DNA of 64,000 nt from positions 62,001 through 126,000 of the forward strand of contig CAWBAK010000001.1 of assembly GCA_963786805.1 (NCBI GenBank), written 5' to 3'. The translations under genes were made by a program, and so were the position numbers. The notes beneath the pieces are model-generated. The model worked only from the letters and a program-made list of their open reading frames with translations, was not told where the DNA came from and made no database searches. Each line of letters opens with the position of its first letter. The stretch's first letter is position 1. This DNA is from CALGFI01 sp963786805 (GTDB lineage: Bacteria > Actinomycetota > UBA4738 > HRBIN12). This document shows positions 26,454 to 34,517 of the stretch, piece by piece.

Positions 26454-27500
26454 GCGGCGCACGTCCCCGTCCCGGCCTTCGCGACGTCGAGCCCTACGAG
26501 GCGCCCCAGCTCGAGGTCAAGGCGCGCCTGAACACGAACGAGTGCCCGTACCCGCTGCCGCCGGCGTTCGGCGACGACCTCGCTCGCGCGGTGCGCGGCC
26601 TGTCGCTCAACCGCTACCCGGAGCGCGAGGCCGAAGAGCTGCGCTCGCGCCTCGCCGAGCGGAACGGTCACACGCTCGAGGGAACGTGGGTCGCGAACGG
26701 CTCGAACGAGGTCCTCCAGCAGTTGCTGCTCGCGTACGGCGGGCCGGGCCGGCGCGTCGCCCTGTTCGAGCCCACGTACGGGATGCACTCGCGGCTCGCG
26801 TGGGTGACGAACAGCGAGCTCGACCAGCTTCCGCTCGAGGAACCGTGGCGAGATCGGACGAAGGACGTGACGGAGGCCTTCGCGCAGCGGCCCGACGTCG
26901 TCTTCGTCTGCTCGCCGAACAACCCGACCGGCAACACGCAGCAGGTGGAGGTCGTCCGGGATCTCGCCGCAGCAGGGCTCGGCGCTCGTCGTCGTGGACG
27001 AGGCCTACATCGAGTTCGGCGGGGAGAGCGCGGCGTCGCTCCTGGGGGATCACGCGAACGTCGTCGTGGTCCGGACGTTCTCGAAGGCGTTCGCGCTGGC
27101 CGGGGCGCGGCTCGGCTACTGCCTCGCCGCGTCCGACGTGGTGCAGGACCTGCGCCGCGTCCGGTTGCCGTACCACCTGTCCGCGCTCACGCAGGCGGCG
27201 GGACTGGTCGCGCTCGATCATCGCGAGGAGGCGCTCGAGATCCTCGCCGCGGTGCGCGCCGAACGGGACCGGATCCTCGAGGCGCTCCCGGCGCTCGGGG
27301 TCGAGACCTTCGGGTCGGAGTCGAACTTCGTCCTGTTCCGCCCGCCGAAACCCGCCAAGCAGGTCTGGCAGGCGCTGCTCGATCGGAGCGTGCTCGTTCG
27401 AGATTTCACGAACCTCGTCCCCGAGTGCCTGCGCGTCACGGCCGGCACGCCCGAGGAGGTCGACCTGTTCCTGTCCGCCCTCGAGGAGGTCCTGCGATGA
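26450..27500 (+). CDS. hisC: Histidinol-phosphate aminotransferase (frameshifted in this sequence)
   Basis: A PLP-dependent class I/II aminotransferase converting imidazole acetol-phosphate to histidinol phosphate. The N-terminal part (LNTNECPYPLPP, LNRYPEREAEEL, SPNNPTGNTQQ) is read from ATG 26450. The C-terminal part (VVVDEAYIEFGG, RTFSKAFALAGARLGY with the PLP lysine) is in the next frame. The switch falls at GGG 26975-26977. Removing one G restores one continuous protein of about 349 residues. The start overlaps hisD and the stop overlaps hisB, so the operon is intact. Probably a sequence error, since all other his genes here are whole. Confidence 0.9.
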
Positions 27501-28078
27501 GCCGCTCGTCCACCGTGGAGCGCGAGACGAAGGAGACGAGCATCCGCGTCGAGCTCGAGCTGGACGGCACGGGCACCGCGAGCGCCGACACCGGCCTGCC
27601 GTTCTTCGATCACATGCTCCAGCAGCTCGGCGCGCACGCGGGGTTCGACCTCGCGGTGACGGCGAAGGGCGACCTCGAGATCGACGGCCACCACACGGTC
27701 GAGGACATCGGGCTCGCGCTCGGCCAAGCGCTGAAGGAGGCGCTCGGCGACAAGGCGGGCATCCGGCGGTTCGCCTCGATCACGGTTCCGCTCGACGAGG
27801 CGGCGGTCGAGGTCGCGCTCGATCTCTCGGGCCGGCCGTTCGTCGTGCACGAGGTCGACGTCCCGGCCGAGACGATCGGGACCTACGACACCGGCCTGAC
27901 CGAGGACTTCGTCCGCGCGTTCGCGACGGCGGCCGAGATGACGCTCCACGTCCGGCTGGTGAGCGGGCGATCGCCGCACCACGTCGTCGAGGCCGAGTTC
28001 AAGGCGCTCGCGAAGTGCCTCCAGGACGCCGTTCGCGTGATCGGCACGGGCGTCCCCAGCACGAAGGGAACGCTGTGA
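27497..28078 (+). CDS. hisB: Imidazoleglycerol-phosphate dehydratase
   Basis: A 193-residue monofunctional HisB that dehydrates imidazoleglycerol phosphate to imidazole acetol phosphate. The manganese-binding histidine motifs are visible: FFDHMLQQLGAHAGFDL, DGHHTVEDIGLALG and GRSPHHVVEAEFKA. There is no fused histidinol-phosphate phosphatase domain, so that step needs another gene, not seen here. ATG 27497 overlaps the hisC stop, and its own stop overlaps the hisH GTG. Confidence 0.97.
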   Translation: MSRSSTVERETKETSIRVELELDGTGTASADTGLPFFDHMLQQLGAHAGFDLAVTAKGDLEIDGHHTVEDIGLALGQALKEALGDKAGIRRFASITVPLDEAAVEVALDLSGRPFVVHEVDVPAETIGTYDTGLTEDFVRAFATAAEMTLHVRLVSGRSPHHVVEAEFKALAKCLQDAVRVIGTGVPSTKGTL

Positions 28079-28695
28079 CGAAGGACGACCCGACGATCGC
28101 CGTCCTCGACTACGGGATGGGGAACCTGCGCTCGGTCGCGCGAGCGATCGAGCACGCCGGCGGCCGGGCGCTCGTCACCGAGCAGAGCGGCGCAGCCCTC
28201 GGCTCGGACGGACTCGTCGTGCCGGGCGTCGGCCACTTCGGCGCCTGCATGCGCAATCTCCGCGAGCGCGGGCTCGACGCCGTCGTGAAGGACTTCGCGG
28301 CGAGCGGGAAGCCGGTGTTCGGGGTGTGCGTCGGGATGCAGGTCCTGTTCGAGGGCAGCGAGGAGGCATCCGACGTCGCCGGCCTCGGACTGTTCGAAGG
28401 CGTCTCGCGCCGCCTGCCCGACACCGTCAAGGTGCCGCACATGGGATGGAACACCCTGGAGCTGACGCGGGAGCACCCGTTCACCCGCGACGTGCCGATC
28501 AGCACGCGCATGTACTTCGTGCACTCGTTCGCGCCGGACGTCTCCGAGACGTGCATCGGCGTCGCGGAGCACGGACGCCGATTCGCGGCAGCGGTCGCGC
28601 GCGACAACCTGTTCGCGACGCAGTTCCACCCCGAGAAGTCCGGGCGGCCGGGACTGCGGATCTACGAAGCGTTCGTCCGTGGAGCCGCGTCGTGA
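28075..28695 (+). CDS. hisH: Imidazole glycerol phosphate synthase, glutamine amidotransferase subunit
   Basis: A 206-residue class I glutamine amidotransferase supplying ammonia to HisF. It shows the start motif LDYGMGNLRS, oxyanion region PGVGHFGACM, nucleophile C in FGVCVGMQ, and the FATQFHPEKSG His-Glu pair. GTG 28075 overlaps hisB by four bases. The stop overlaps the hisA start. Confidence 0.97.
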   Translation: MTKDDPTIAVLDYGMGNLRSVARAIEHAGGRALVTEQSGAALGSDGLVVPGVGHFGACMRNLRERGLDAVVKDFAASGKPVFGVCVGMQVLFEGSEEASDVAGLGLFEGVSRRLPDTVKVPHMGWNTLELTREHPFTRDVPISTRMYFVHSFAPDVSETCIGVAEHGRRFAAAVARDNLFATQFHPEKSGRPGLRIYEAFVRGAAS

Positions 28696-29393
28696 TCGTC
28701 ATCCCGGCCGTCGACCTTCGCGGCGGACGCTGCGTCCGGCTGTTCCGGGGCGACATCGAGGCCGAGACCGTGTACGACGACGACCCGGTCGAGGTCGCCA
28801 AGCGGTTCGAAACCGATGGTGCCCGTCGCCTGCACGTCGTCGACCTCGACGCCGCCCGGGGCGACGGCTCGAACCGCGACATCGTGAAGGACATCTGCCG
28901 CAGCGTGGCGATCCCCGTCCAGCTCGGCGGCGGCTTGCGGACGCTCCCCGCGATCGAGGAGGCCCTCGCCGACGGAGCGGCCCGCGCGATCCTCGGGACC
29001 GCGGCGGCGCTCGACCCCGGGTTCGTCGCCGAGGCCGTGGAGCAGTTCGGCGACGGGATCGTCGTGGCGGTGGACGTGAAGGACGGCTACGTGATGACCC
29101 ACGGCTGGCAGGGAGAGGGACCCCGCCTCGAAGACGCGATGACGTCGCTCAACGTCGCCGAGGTCCCCCGATTCCTCGTCACGTCGATCGCCCGGGACGG
29201 AACGATGGACGGGCCCGACCTCGCGCTGTACGAACGCATGGCCACCCTCACCGAGCGGCCGATCATCGCGAGTGGCGGGGTGCGCGTCGCCGCCGACGTG
29301 TGGGCTCTTCGCGAGCTCGGCATCGAGGCCGTCGTCGTCGGCAAGGCGATGTACTCGGGCACGCTGCGGATGGAGGAAGTGGTGCGCGGGTGA
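28692..29393 (+). CDS. hisA: ProFAR isomerase (HisA)
   Basis: A 233-residue (beta/alpha)8 barrel that isomerises ProFAR to PRFAR. It begins IVIPAVDLRGGRCVRL with the catalytic aspartate in the first strand, contains VQLGGGLRTL and the second catalytic aspartate in TSIARDGTMDGPD, and ends with the phosphate loop IIASGGVR. In some actinobacteria HisA (PriA) also serves tryptophan synthesis; no trpF is in this window to decide. GTG 28692 overlaps hisH. Confidence 0.95.
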   Translation: MIVIPAVDLRGGRCVRLFRGDIEAETVYDDDPVEVAKRFETDGARRLHVVDLDAARGDGSNRDIVKDICRSVAIPVQLGGGLRTLPAIEEALADGAARAILGTAAALDPGFVAEAVEQFGDGIVVAVDVKDGYVMTHGWQGEGPRLEDAMTSLNVAEVPRFLVTSIARDGTMDGPDLALYERMATLTERPIIASGGVRVAADVWALRELGIEAVVVGKAMYSGTLRMEEVVRG

Positions 29394-30157
29394 CGCTCGC
29401 CAAACGCATCCTCCCCTGTCTGGACGTCGACGCCGGACGCGTGGTGAAGGGGACCCGGTTCGTGGACCTGCGCGACGCCGGCGATCCGGTGGAGCTCGCG
29501 GCGCGTTACGACTCGGAAGGCGCGGACGAGCTCGTGTTCCTCGACATCACGGCAACGCTGGAGGGACGGCAGGCGACGCTCGACGTGATCGGGCGGACCG
29601 CCGACCAGGTCTTCATCCCGCTCACGGTCGGCGGCGGCGTTCGCGAGGACGAGGACGTGAGAACGCTCCTGCGCGCCGGCGCCGACAAGGTCGCGATCAA
29701 CAGCGCCGCGGTTCGCGAGCCCTCGCTGCTCGGCCGCTGCGCCGAGCGGTTCGGGACGCAGTGCATCGTCATCGCGATCGACGCGAAGCGGCGCAACGGC
29801 GACGGCTGGGAGGTCTTCGTCGACGCGGGCCGAACGCCGGCCGGCCGGGACGCCGTCGAGTGGGCCGCCGAGGCCACCGGGACGTACGGAGCGGGCGAGG
29901 TCCTGTTGACCTCGATGGACCGGGACGGCACCGGCGAGGGCTACGACCTCGAGTTGCTGCAAGCGGTCGGCGACGCGGTCCGCGTGCCGGTCGTCGCGAG
30001 CGGCGGCGCCGGGAAGGTCGAGCACTTCGCGGAGGCACTCACCGAGGGCCGCGCCGATGCCGTCCTGGCCGCATCGAGGTTCCACTTCGAGGAGCTCACG
30101 ATCCGCGACGTGAAGGACCATCTGGCGCGGGCCGGCATCCCCGTGAGGACGGCGTGA
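29390..30157 (+). CDS. hisF: Imidazole glycerol phosphate synthase, cyclase subunit
   Basis: A 255-residue (beta/alpha)8 barrel that joins ammonia from HisH to PRFAR, giving imidazole glycerol phosphate and AICAR. Motifs: KRILPCLDVDAGRVVKGTRF, VGGGVREDEDV, KVAINSAAV, LLTSMDRDGTGEGYD with the catalytic aspartate, and VVASGGAGKVEHF. GTG 29390 overlaps the hisA stop, and its TGA overlaps the hisI ATG by one base. Confidence 0.97.
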   Translation: MTLAKRILPCLDVDAGRVVKGTRFVDLRDAGDPVELAARYDSEGADELVFLDITATLEGRQATLDVIGRTADQVFIPLTVGGGVREDEDVRTLLRAGADKVAINSAAVREPSLLGRCAERFGTQCIVIAIDAKRRNGDGWEVFVDAGRTPAGRDAVEWAAEATGTYGAGEVLLTSMDRDGTGEGYDLELLQAVGDAVRVPVVASGGAGKVEHFAEALTEGRADAVLAASRFHFEELTIRDVKDHLARAGIPVRTA

Positions 30158-30480
30158 TGGAGCAGATCGCGCTCGACGAGATCCGTTTCGACGACCGGGG
30201 GCTGGTCCCGGCCGTGGTCCAGGACGTCGAGAACGGCGACGTCCTCATGATGGCCTGGATGAACCGCACGTCGCTCGAGCGCACGCTCGAGGAGCGGCGC
30301 ACGGTGTTCTGGAGCCGCTCCCGCCAGGAGCTCTGGCGCAAGGGCGAAACGAGCGGACACGTTCAGCACGTCGAGGAGGTTCGCATCGACTGTGACGGCG
30401 ACGTCCTGCTGGTCCGCGTCCATCAGGTCGGCGCGGCCTGTCACACCGGCGAACGAACGTGCTTCTTCCGGAGGCTCTGA
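30157..30480 (+). CDS. hisI: Phosphoribosyl-AMP cyclohydrolase
   Basis: A 107-residue zinc enzyme opening the adenine ring of phosphoribosyl-AMP. Motifs: FDDRGLVPAVVQDVENGDVLMMAWMN, TVFWSRSRQELWRKGETSGH and the metal ligands in DCDGD and GAACHTGERTCFF. It is monofunctional: the phosphoribosyl-ATP pyrophosphatase (HisE) is neither fused here nor present elsewhere in the operon. ATG 30157 overlaps hisF, and hisG starts in its stop codon. Confidence 0.96.
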   Translation: MEQIALDEIRFDDRGLVPAVVQDVENGDVLMMAWMNRTSLERTLEERRTVFWSRSRQELWRKGETSGHVQHVEEVRIDCDGDVLLVRVHQVGAACHTGERTCFFRRL

Positions 30481-31355
30481 TGCTGAAGCTCGTGATCCCG
30501 AAGGGCTCGCTCGAACAGCAGACCCTGCGGCTGTTCGAGGAGGCGGACCTGCGCGTGCGCCGCGGCTCGGACCGCGATTACCACGGCACGATCGACGACG
30601 AGCGGATCGAGCGCGTCTCGCTCCTTCGCCCGCAGGAGATCCCGCTCTACGTGCAGGACGGACTGTTCGACCTCGGCATCACGGGGCAGGACTGGATCGC
30701 GGAGACCGCGGCGGACGTCGAGGTGCTGACGCCGCTTTCCTACGCGAAGAGCGGCTCCGGCCACGGCACGAAGGTCGTCCTCGCCGTGCCTGCCGACCAC
30801 CCGGCGAACAGCGCGAAGGAGATGCCGCCGGGGTCGAGGATCTCGACCGAGTTCGAGAGCCTGACGAAGCGCTACTTCGAGGACCTCGGGATCGACGTGC
30901 ACGTCGTCTGGTCCTTCGGCGCCACCGAAGCCAAGGTGCCCGAGATCGTCGACGCGATCGTCGACATCACCGAGACCGGCAGCACCCTGCGCGCGCACGG
31001 CATGAAGGTCATCGAGACGCTGATGACCTCCGAGCCGGTGTTGGTGGCGAACCGCGAGGCCGCGTCCGATCCCGTGAAGCGGGGCGCGATGGACGACATC
31101 ACCACGCTGCTCCTGTCCGCGTTACGGGCGGAGGGCCGCGTGCTGATCAAGATGAACGTCGGAGAGGCCGACCTGCAGCTGGTGCTCGAGGTCGTTCCCG
31201 CGATGAAATCCCCGACCGTGGCGCAGTTGCAAGAGGGCGGCTACGCGATCGAGACCGTCGTCGAGAAGGCCCAGGTGAACCGCCTGATCCCGCTGCTGAA
31301 GACCAAGGGCGCGACGGACATCCTCGAGATCCCCATCTCGAAGATCGTCCCGTGA
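30480..31355 (+). CDS. hisG: ATP phosphoribosyltransferase, long form
   Basis: A 291-residue long-form HisG, the first and feedback-regulated enzyme of histidine synthesis, joining ATP and PRPP. The periplasmic-binding-protein-like catalytic part (about 1-210) has LVIPKGSLEQQ, DLGITGQDW and VDIVDITETGSTLRAHGMK-type phosphate loop (only partly quoted here). The C-terminal domain (about 215-291, ending EIPISKIV) binds histidine. The long form needs no HisZ. Last gene of the operon. Confidence 0.96.
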   Translation: MLKLVIPKGSLEQQTLRLFEEADLRVRRGSDRDYHGTIDDERIERVSLLRPQEIPLYVQDGLFDLGITGQDWIAETAADVEVLTPLSYAKSGSGHGTKVVLAVPADHPANSAKEMPPGSRISTEFESLTKRYFEDLGIDVHVVWSFGATEAKVPEIVDAIVDITETGSTLRAHGMKVIETLMTSEPVLVANREAASDPVKRGAMDDITTLLLSALRAEGRVLIKMNVGEADLQLVLEVVPAMKSPTVAQLQEGGYAIETVVEKAQVNRLIPLLKTKGATDILEIPISKIVP

Positions 31356-31362
31356 CCTGCAC

Positions 31363-31391
31363 TTGACCGGTCGGCGGCCGCCTGTCAGACT
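31363..31391 (+). promoter_or_regulatory. Promoter of the leader ORF and isocitrate lyase
   Basis: TTGACC (31363-31368), a 17-base spacer and CAGACT (31386-31391) form a good actinobacterial promoter. The expected start falls at or next to 31398, the G of a GTG codon, which would give a leaderless transcript beginning with the short ORF described next. This lies eight bases beyond hisG. Confidence 0.5.
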
Positions 31392-31397
31392 GCATCC

Positions 31398-31451
31398 GTG
31401 TTTGACTCGCCGTTCAACTTCGCGACGTCGTTCCACGTAGCCGCCCGCTAG
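31398..31451 (+). CDS. Putative leaderless 17-residue leader peptide upstream of aceA
   Basis: GTG 31398 to TAG 31451 encodes MFDSPFNFATSFHVAAR, with four phenylalanines in twelve residues. The predicted transcription start coincides with the GTG, so it would be translated without a Shine-Dalgarno, common in actinobacteria. The stop codon is followed at once by GGGCGCGCGCCC and further GC-rich inverted repeats (31450-31482), which could hinder transcription or translation before aceA at 31566. Position and composition suggest a regulatory leader, but a chance ORF cannot be excluded. Confidence 0.35.
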   Translation: MFDSPFNFATSFHVAAR

Positions 31452-31565
31452 GGCGCGCGCCCGCCGCGGGCCGCCCGGCCAGCGTGAGCCCCTCATCGAA
31501 CGCCGCACATTGGCCGAGCGCGTTTCGTTCGGTCATTCAATTCTCTCCGGACATGGAGGTCCATG

Positions 31566-32921
31566 ATGATCGACCTCACGCAGGAAGAGCGGATCCAACG
31601 GGAGGCGACGAGCCTCAGCAGGCGATGGGCTACGAGCTCCCGCTGGAGTGGCATCGAGCGCCCGTACACGGCCGAGGACGTCATCCGGCTCCGCGGCTCG
31701 ATCAACGTCGAGCACACGCTCGCGCGCCTGGGCGCCGCGAGCCTGTGGCGACTGATGACCGAGGGCGCCTACGTCGCGGCACTCGGCGCGCTCACCGGCG
31801 GGCAGGCCGTCGAGATGGTGAAGGCCGGCCTGCGCGCGATCTACGTCTCGGGATGGCAGGTCGCGGCCGACGCGAACCTCGCAGGCCATACCTACCCCGA
31901 TCAGTCGCTGTATCCGGCCAACAGCGTCCCGGCGGTCGTGCGCCGGATCAACAACGCGCTGCAGCGCGCCGACCAGATCGCGTGGGTCGAAGGCCGAACG
32001 GACACGCACTGGCTCGCGCCGATCGTGGCGGATGCCGAGGCCGGATTCGGCGGTCCGCTGAACGCGTTCGAGCTCATGAAGGCGACGATCGAAGCCGGCG
32101 CCGCCGGCGTGCATTTCGAGGACCAGCTCGCCAGCGAGAAGAAGTGCGGTCATCTCGGCGGCAAGGTGCTCGTCCCGACCGAGCAGTTCGTCGGGACGCT
32201 CTCGGCGGCCCGTCTCGCTGCGGACGTGTGTGGAGTCCCGACGGTGCTGATCGCGCGAACGGACGCGCTCTCCGCCACGCTCCTCCTGAGCGACGCCGAC
32301 GGCCGGGATCACGCGTTCCTCGACGGGGAACGAACGCGCGAGGGCTTCTTCCTCGTTCGGGGCGGGATCGAGGCCGCGATCGCGCGGGGGCTTGCGTATG
32401 CGCCGTACGCGGACGTGCTGTGGTGCGAGACGTCCACGCCCGACCTGGCGGAGGCCCGAACGTTCGCCGAGGCGATCCACGCCGAGTTCCCCGGAAAACT
32501 CCTCGCGTACAACTGCTCGCCGAGCTTCAACTGGAAGAAGCACCTGGACGACGACACGATCGCGCGCTTCCAGCGAGAGCTCGCCGCGATGGGGTACCGG
32601 TTCCAGTTCGTCACGCTGGCCGGCTTCCACGCACTGAACGCGTCGATGTTCGAGCTCGCGTCCGGATATGCGGCCGAGGGCATGACTGCGTACGTGCGGC
32701 TGCAGGAGCGTGAGCTCGAGCTCGAACGTCATGGGTACACGGCCACGCGTCACCAGGCGGAGGTCGGCACGGGCTACTTCGACCTGGTGTCCACGATCGT
32801 GTCCAGCGGCCGAGCGTCGACCCTGGCGCTGGCCGGGTCGACCGAGGTGGCGCAGTTCCAGTCGCCCGCCGATCGGAACGGTCGTTCCGCTGGTGTCGCC
32901 GACCGGACCCGCGCCGATTAG
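31566..32921 (+). CDS. aceA: Isocitrate lyase
   Basis: A 451-residue isocitrate lyase, splitting isocitrate to glyoxylate and succinate in the glyoxylate shunt for growth on acetate or fatty acids. Key features: RPYTAEDVIRLRGS, VSGWQVAADAN, the signature KKCGH with the catalytic cysteine near residue 195, WCETSTPDLAEAR and NCSPSFNW. GGAGGT at 31555-31560 favours ATG 31566 over the ATG three bases earlier. Malate synthase is not in the window. An acyl-CoA ligase gene 7 kb away fits fatty-acid use. The stop overlaps the converging Pro-rich ORF. Confidence 0.96.
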   Translation: MIDLTQEERIQREATSLSRRWATSSRWSGIERPYTAEDVIRLRGSINVEHTLARLGAASLWRLMTEGAYVAALGALTGGQAVEMVKAGLRAIYVSGWQVAADANLAGHTYPDQSLYPANSVPAVVRRINNALQRADQIAWVEGRTDTHWLAPIVADAEAGFGGPLNAFELMKATIEAGAAGVHFEDQLASEKKCGHLGGKVLVPTEQFVGTLSAARLAADVCGVPTVLIARTDALSATLLLSDADGRDHAFLDGERTREGFFLVRGGIEAAIARGLAYAPYADVLWCETSTPDLAEARTFAEAIHAEFPGKLLAYNCSPSFNWKKHLDDDTIARFQRELAAMGYRFQFVTLAGFHALNASMFELASGYAAEGMTAYVRLQERELELERHGYTATRHQAEVGTGYFDLVSTIVSSGRASTLALAGSTEVAQFQSPADRNGRSAGVADRTRAD

Positions 32922-33110
32922 ACGCGGATCGGCGGCTCGGCGTCGGGCGGCGGCGCGGGGCTCGGCGACGGGTCCGGGTTCGGAGGCTGGGGCGCCGGAA
33001 GCGGATCCGGGTTCGGGGGAGTTCGGCAGCGGCACCGGTCCGGGTGGGTCGGGGCGCTCGGGCTGCGGGTCCGGGGCGGGATCGGGCTGTTCGTTCCGGA
33101 TCACGATCAC
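32918..33110 (-). CDS. Small Pro-rich protein (apparent single-base insertion)
   Basis: On the minus strand GTG 33110, preceded by the strong GGGAGGG (33116-33122), reads VIVIRNEQPDPAPDPQPERP and on through Pro-rich sequence. At the G-run 33015-33021 the frame must shift by one base. The next frame then gives PNPDPLPAPQPPNPDPSPSP and ends PPIRV at TAA 32918, giving about 63 residues. Both segments share the same proline periodicity across the shift, which is the main support. It is probably disordered; role unknown. It converges on aceA with overlapping stops. Confidence 0.5.
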
Positions 33111-33270
33111 GACGTCCCTCCCTCTGCCTCGACTCCGCTGCCGCGATGGGCTCCGGCGCGGATCACTTCGCTCCGCCGGCGCTCGACGTTCCCTTTTCGC
33201 TTTTCGAGCCTACCCGGCGGGGTTGTGAGGAAACCTTCTGCCCGCCCGGGCGACTCCCGGGAGGCTCGGG

Positions 33271-33327
33271 GCCAGGCACAGAACCAGGGGCCACGCACAG
33301 AACCAGGGGCCAGGCACGGAACCCGGG
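33271..33327. repeat. Three tandem 19-bp repeats
   Basis: Three head-to-tail copies of GCCAGGCACAGAACCAGGG (33271-33289, 33290-33308, 33309-33327), the second and third with one to three changes. They lie in the 258-base gap between the Pro-rich ORF and the DapA-like gene, whose GTG is at 33369. They could be protein-binding sites or a slippage-prone spacer. No gene is seen in 33111-33368. Confidence 0.75.
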
Positions 33328-33368
33328 CTCCCCCGCTCCCTCCACGCCCGGCCGGTACCATTCGCGGC

Positions 33369-34230
33369 GTGCTGCGCGGAGCGATCGCCGCGGTGGTGAC
33401 GCCGCTCACGTCCGGAGGCTCGGGCCTCGACGAATCCGGGTTCGCCCCGCTGGTTCGTTTCCTCGCCGACGGTGGGATCGACGGGCTCCTGGCCTGCGGA
33501 ACGACCGGTGAAGGCATCCTGCTCTCGGTCGAGGAACGACGGACCGCGGCCGAGGCGTTCCTGGGCTCCCGTTCCGACGGGTTCCAGGTCGCCGTCCACG
33601 CGGGCGCACAGACGACCGCCGACACCGTGGCCCTCGCCGCGCACGCCCGGGAGATCGGCGCCGACGCCGTCGCGGTGATCGCGCCTCCGTACTTCCCGCT
33701 CGGCGAGGACGAGATCGTGAACCACCTGCGCGCTGCCGCAGAGGCGAGCGAGCCGCTCCCGTTCTACCCGTACGAGTTCGCCGGACGCTCCGGGTACTCG
33801 ATCCCGGTTCGGGCGATCGAACGGCTGCGCGAGCTCGTGCCGAACCTCGCCGGGATGAAGGTCTCGGACACGCCGTGGGCAGCGGTTGAGCCCTACGGGT
33901 TCGATGGGCTCGACCTGTTCGTCGGGAACGAGCCGATCGTCCTCGAGGGTCTCGCGCACGGCGCGGCCGGTGCGGTGAGCGGGCTCGCGACCGCGTTCCC
34001 CGAGATCGTGTCGGCGCTCGTGCACGAGCGGAGCCGCAAGGCGAGCGAGCGGGTCACGACGCTTCGCAGGCTGCTCGGGCCGATCCCGTTCCACGCCGCC
34101 CTGAAGGAGATCCTCATCGATGCGCGGCGTTCCCATCCGCCCCGACGTCCGGGCCCCGCTCCGAGGCCTCACCGATGAGGAACGCGGGCGCGCCCTGGCC
34201 GCCGCCCACGAGGTCGGCGCGATCGGCTGA
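33369..34230 (+). CDS. DapA/NanA-family aldolase (frameshifted near the 3' end)
   Basis: A class I aldolase of the dihydrodipicolinate synthase/N-acetylneuraminate lyase family, about 286 residues when repaired. It begins VLRGAIAAVVTPL, has GTTGEGILLSVEER, the tyrosine region PYEFAGRSGYSIP and the Schiff-base lysine in LAGMKVSD. The last 37 codons (MRGVPIRPDVRAPLRGLTDE to the stop at 34230) are in the next frame from 34120, giving the usual family C-terminus. One extra base near 34117-34119 explains this. The substrate is unknown; there are no lysine-pathway genes nearby, so a sugar-acid aldolase is as likely as DapA. Confidence 0.82.
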
Positions 34231-34257
34231 CGCCTCGCGCGGGTGGCCTGCCGAGCC

Positions 34258-34287
34258 TTGACACGCACGCGGCACGGGCCGTAGGTT
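34258..34287 (+). promoter_or_regulatory. Promoter of the sulfur-assimilation operon
   Basis: Perfect TTGACA (34258-34263), an 18-base spacer and TAGGTT (34282-34287) predict a start near 34294. That is 29 bases before the leader-peptide GTG, whose AAGGAG Shine-Dalgarno is at 34309-34314. Confidence 0.65.
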
Positions 34288-34322
34288 TTGCACCTGCAAT
34301 TCCGACTCAAGGAGTGGAGTTC

Positions 34323-34436
34323 GTGATCCGGACGCGTATCGCAGGGCAGGTGGCGGCCATGATCCCCGCCCGTCTCTGCGGCTGTTCCATGTCCCCGGTC
34401 GCCGTTCGCGGCGACGAGGTACGCGTGCGGCGCTGA
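34323..34436 (+). CDS. Cysteine-attenuation leader peptide of the sulfite reductase operon
   Basis: GTG 34323 to TGA 34436 encodes 37 residues beginning IRTRIAGQVAAMIPARL and running into a Cys-Gly-Cys-Ser cluster (codons 19-22, TGC GGC TGT TCC), then an Arg/Val-rich tail. It has a good Shine-Dalgarno (AAGGAG, eight bases upstream) and its own promoter. Actinobacterial sulfur genes are often preceded by such short Cys-containing leaders, some shown in mycobacteria to give cysteine-responsive attenuation. A hairpin with T-tract lies 26 bases downstream and sirA starts at 34518, so ribosome stalling at low Cys-tRNA could prevent termination. Confidence 0.72.
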   Translation: MIRTRIAGQVAAMIPARLCGCSMSPVAVRGDEVRVRR

Positions 34437-34461
34437 GATCCTTCCCTCCGAGCACCATCCG

Positions 34462-34485
34462 GGAGCCGCACCTGCGGCTCCTTTT
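34462..34485 (+). terminator. Attenuator-type intrinsic terminator before sirA
   Basis: GGAGCCGC (34462-34469), loop ACCT and GCGGCTCC (34474-34481) form a perfect 8-bp GC-rich stem followed by TTTT and more pyrimidines. It sits after the Cys-containing leader ORF and 33 bases before sirA, in the sense orientation, so it is placed to stop transcription before the structural genes. Confidence 0.75.
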
Positions 34486-34517
34486 CCTATTTCCCGAGAG
34501 GCCTCCAGATCGGACCG

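Noticed and set aside
26975..26980. Programmed frameshift in hisC
   Set aside because: No slippery heptamer with downstream pseudoknot is evident, hisC is not known to use recoding, and similar breaks occur in many unrelated genes nearby.
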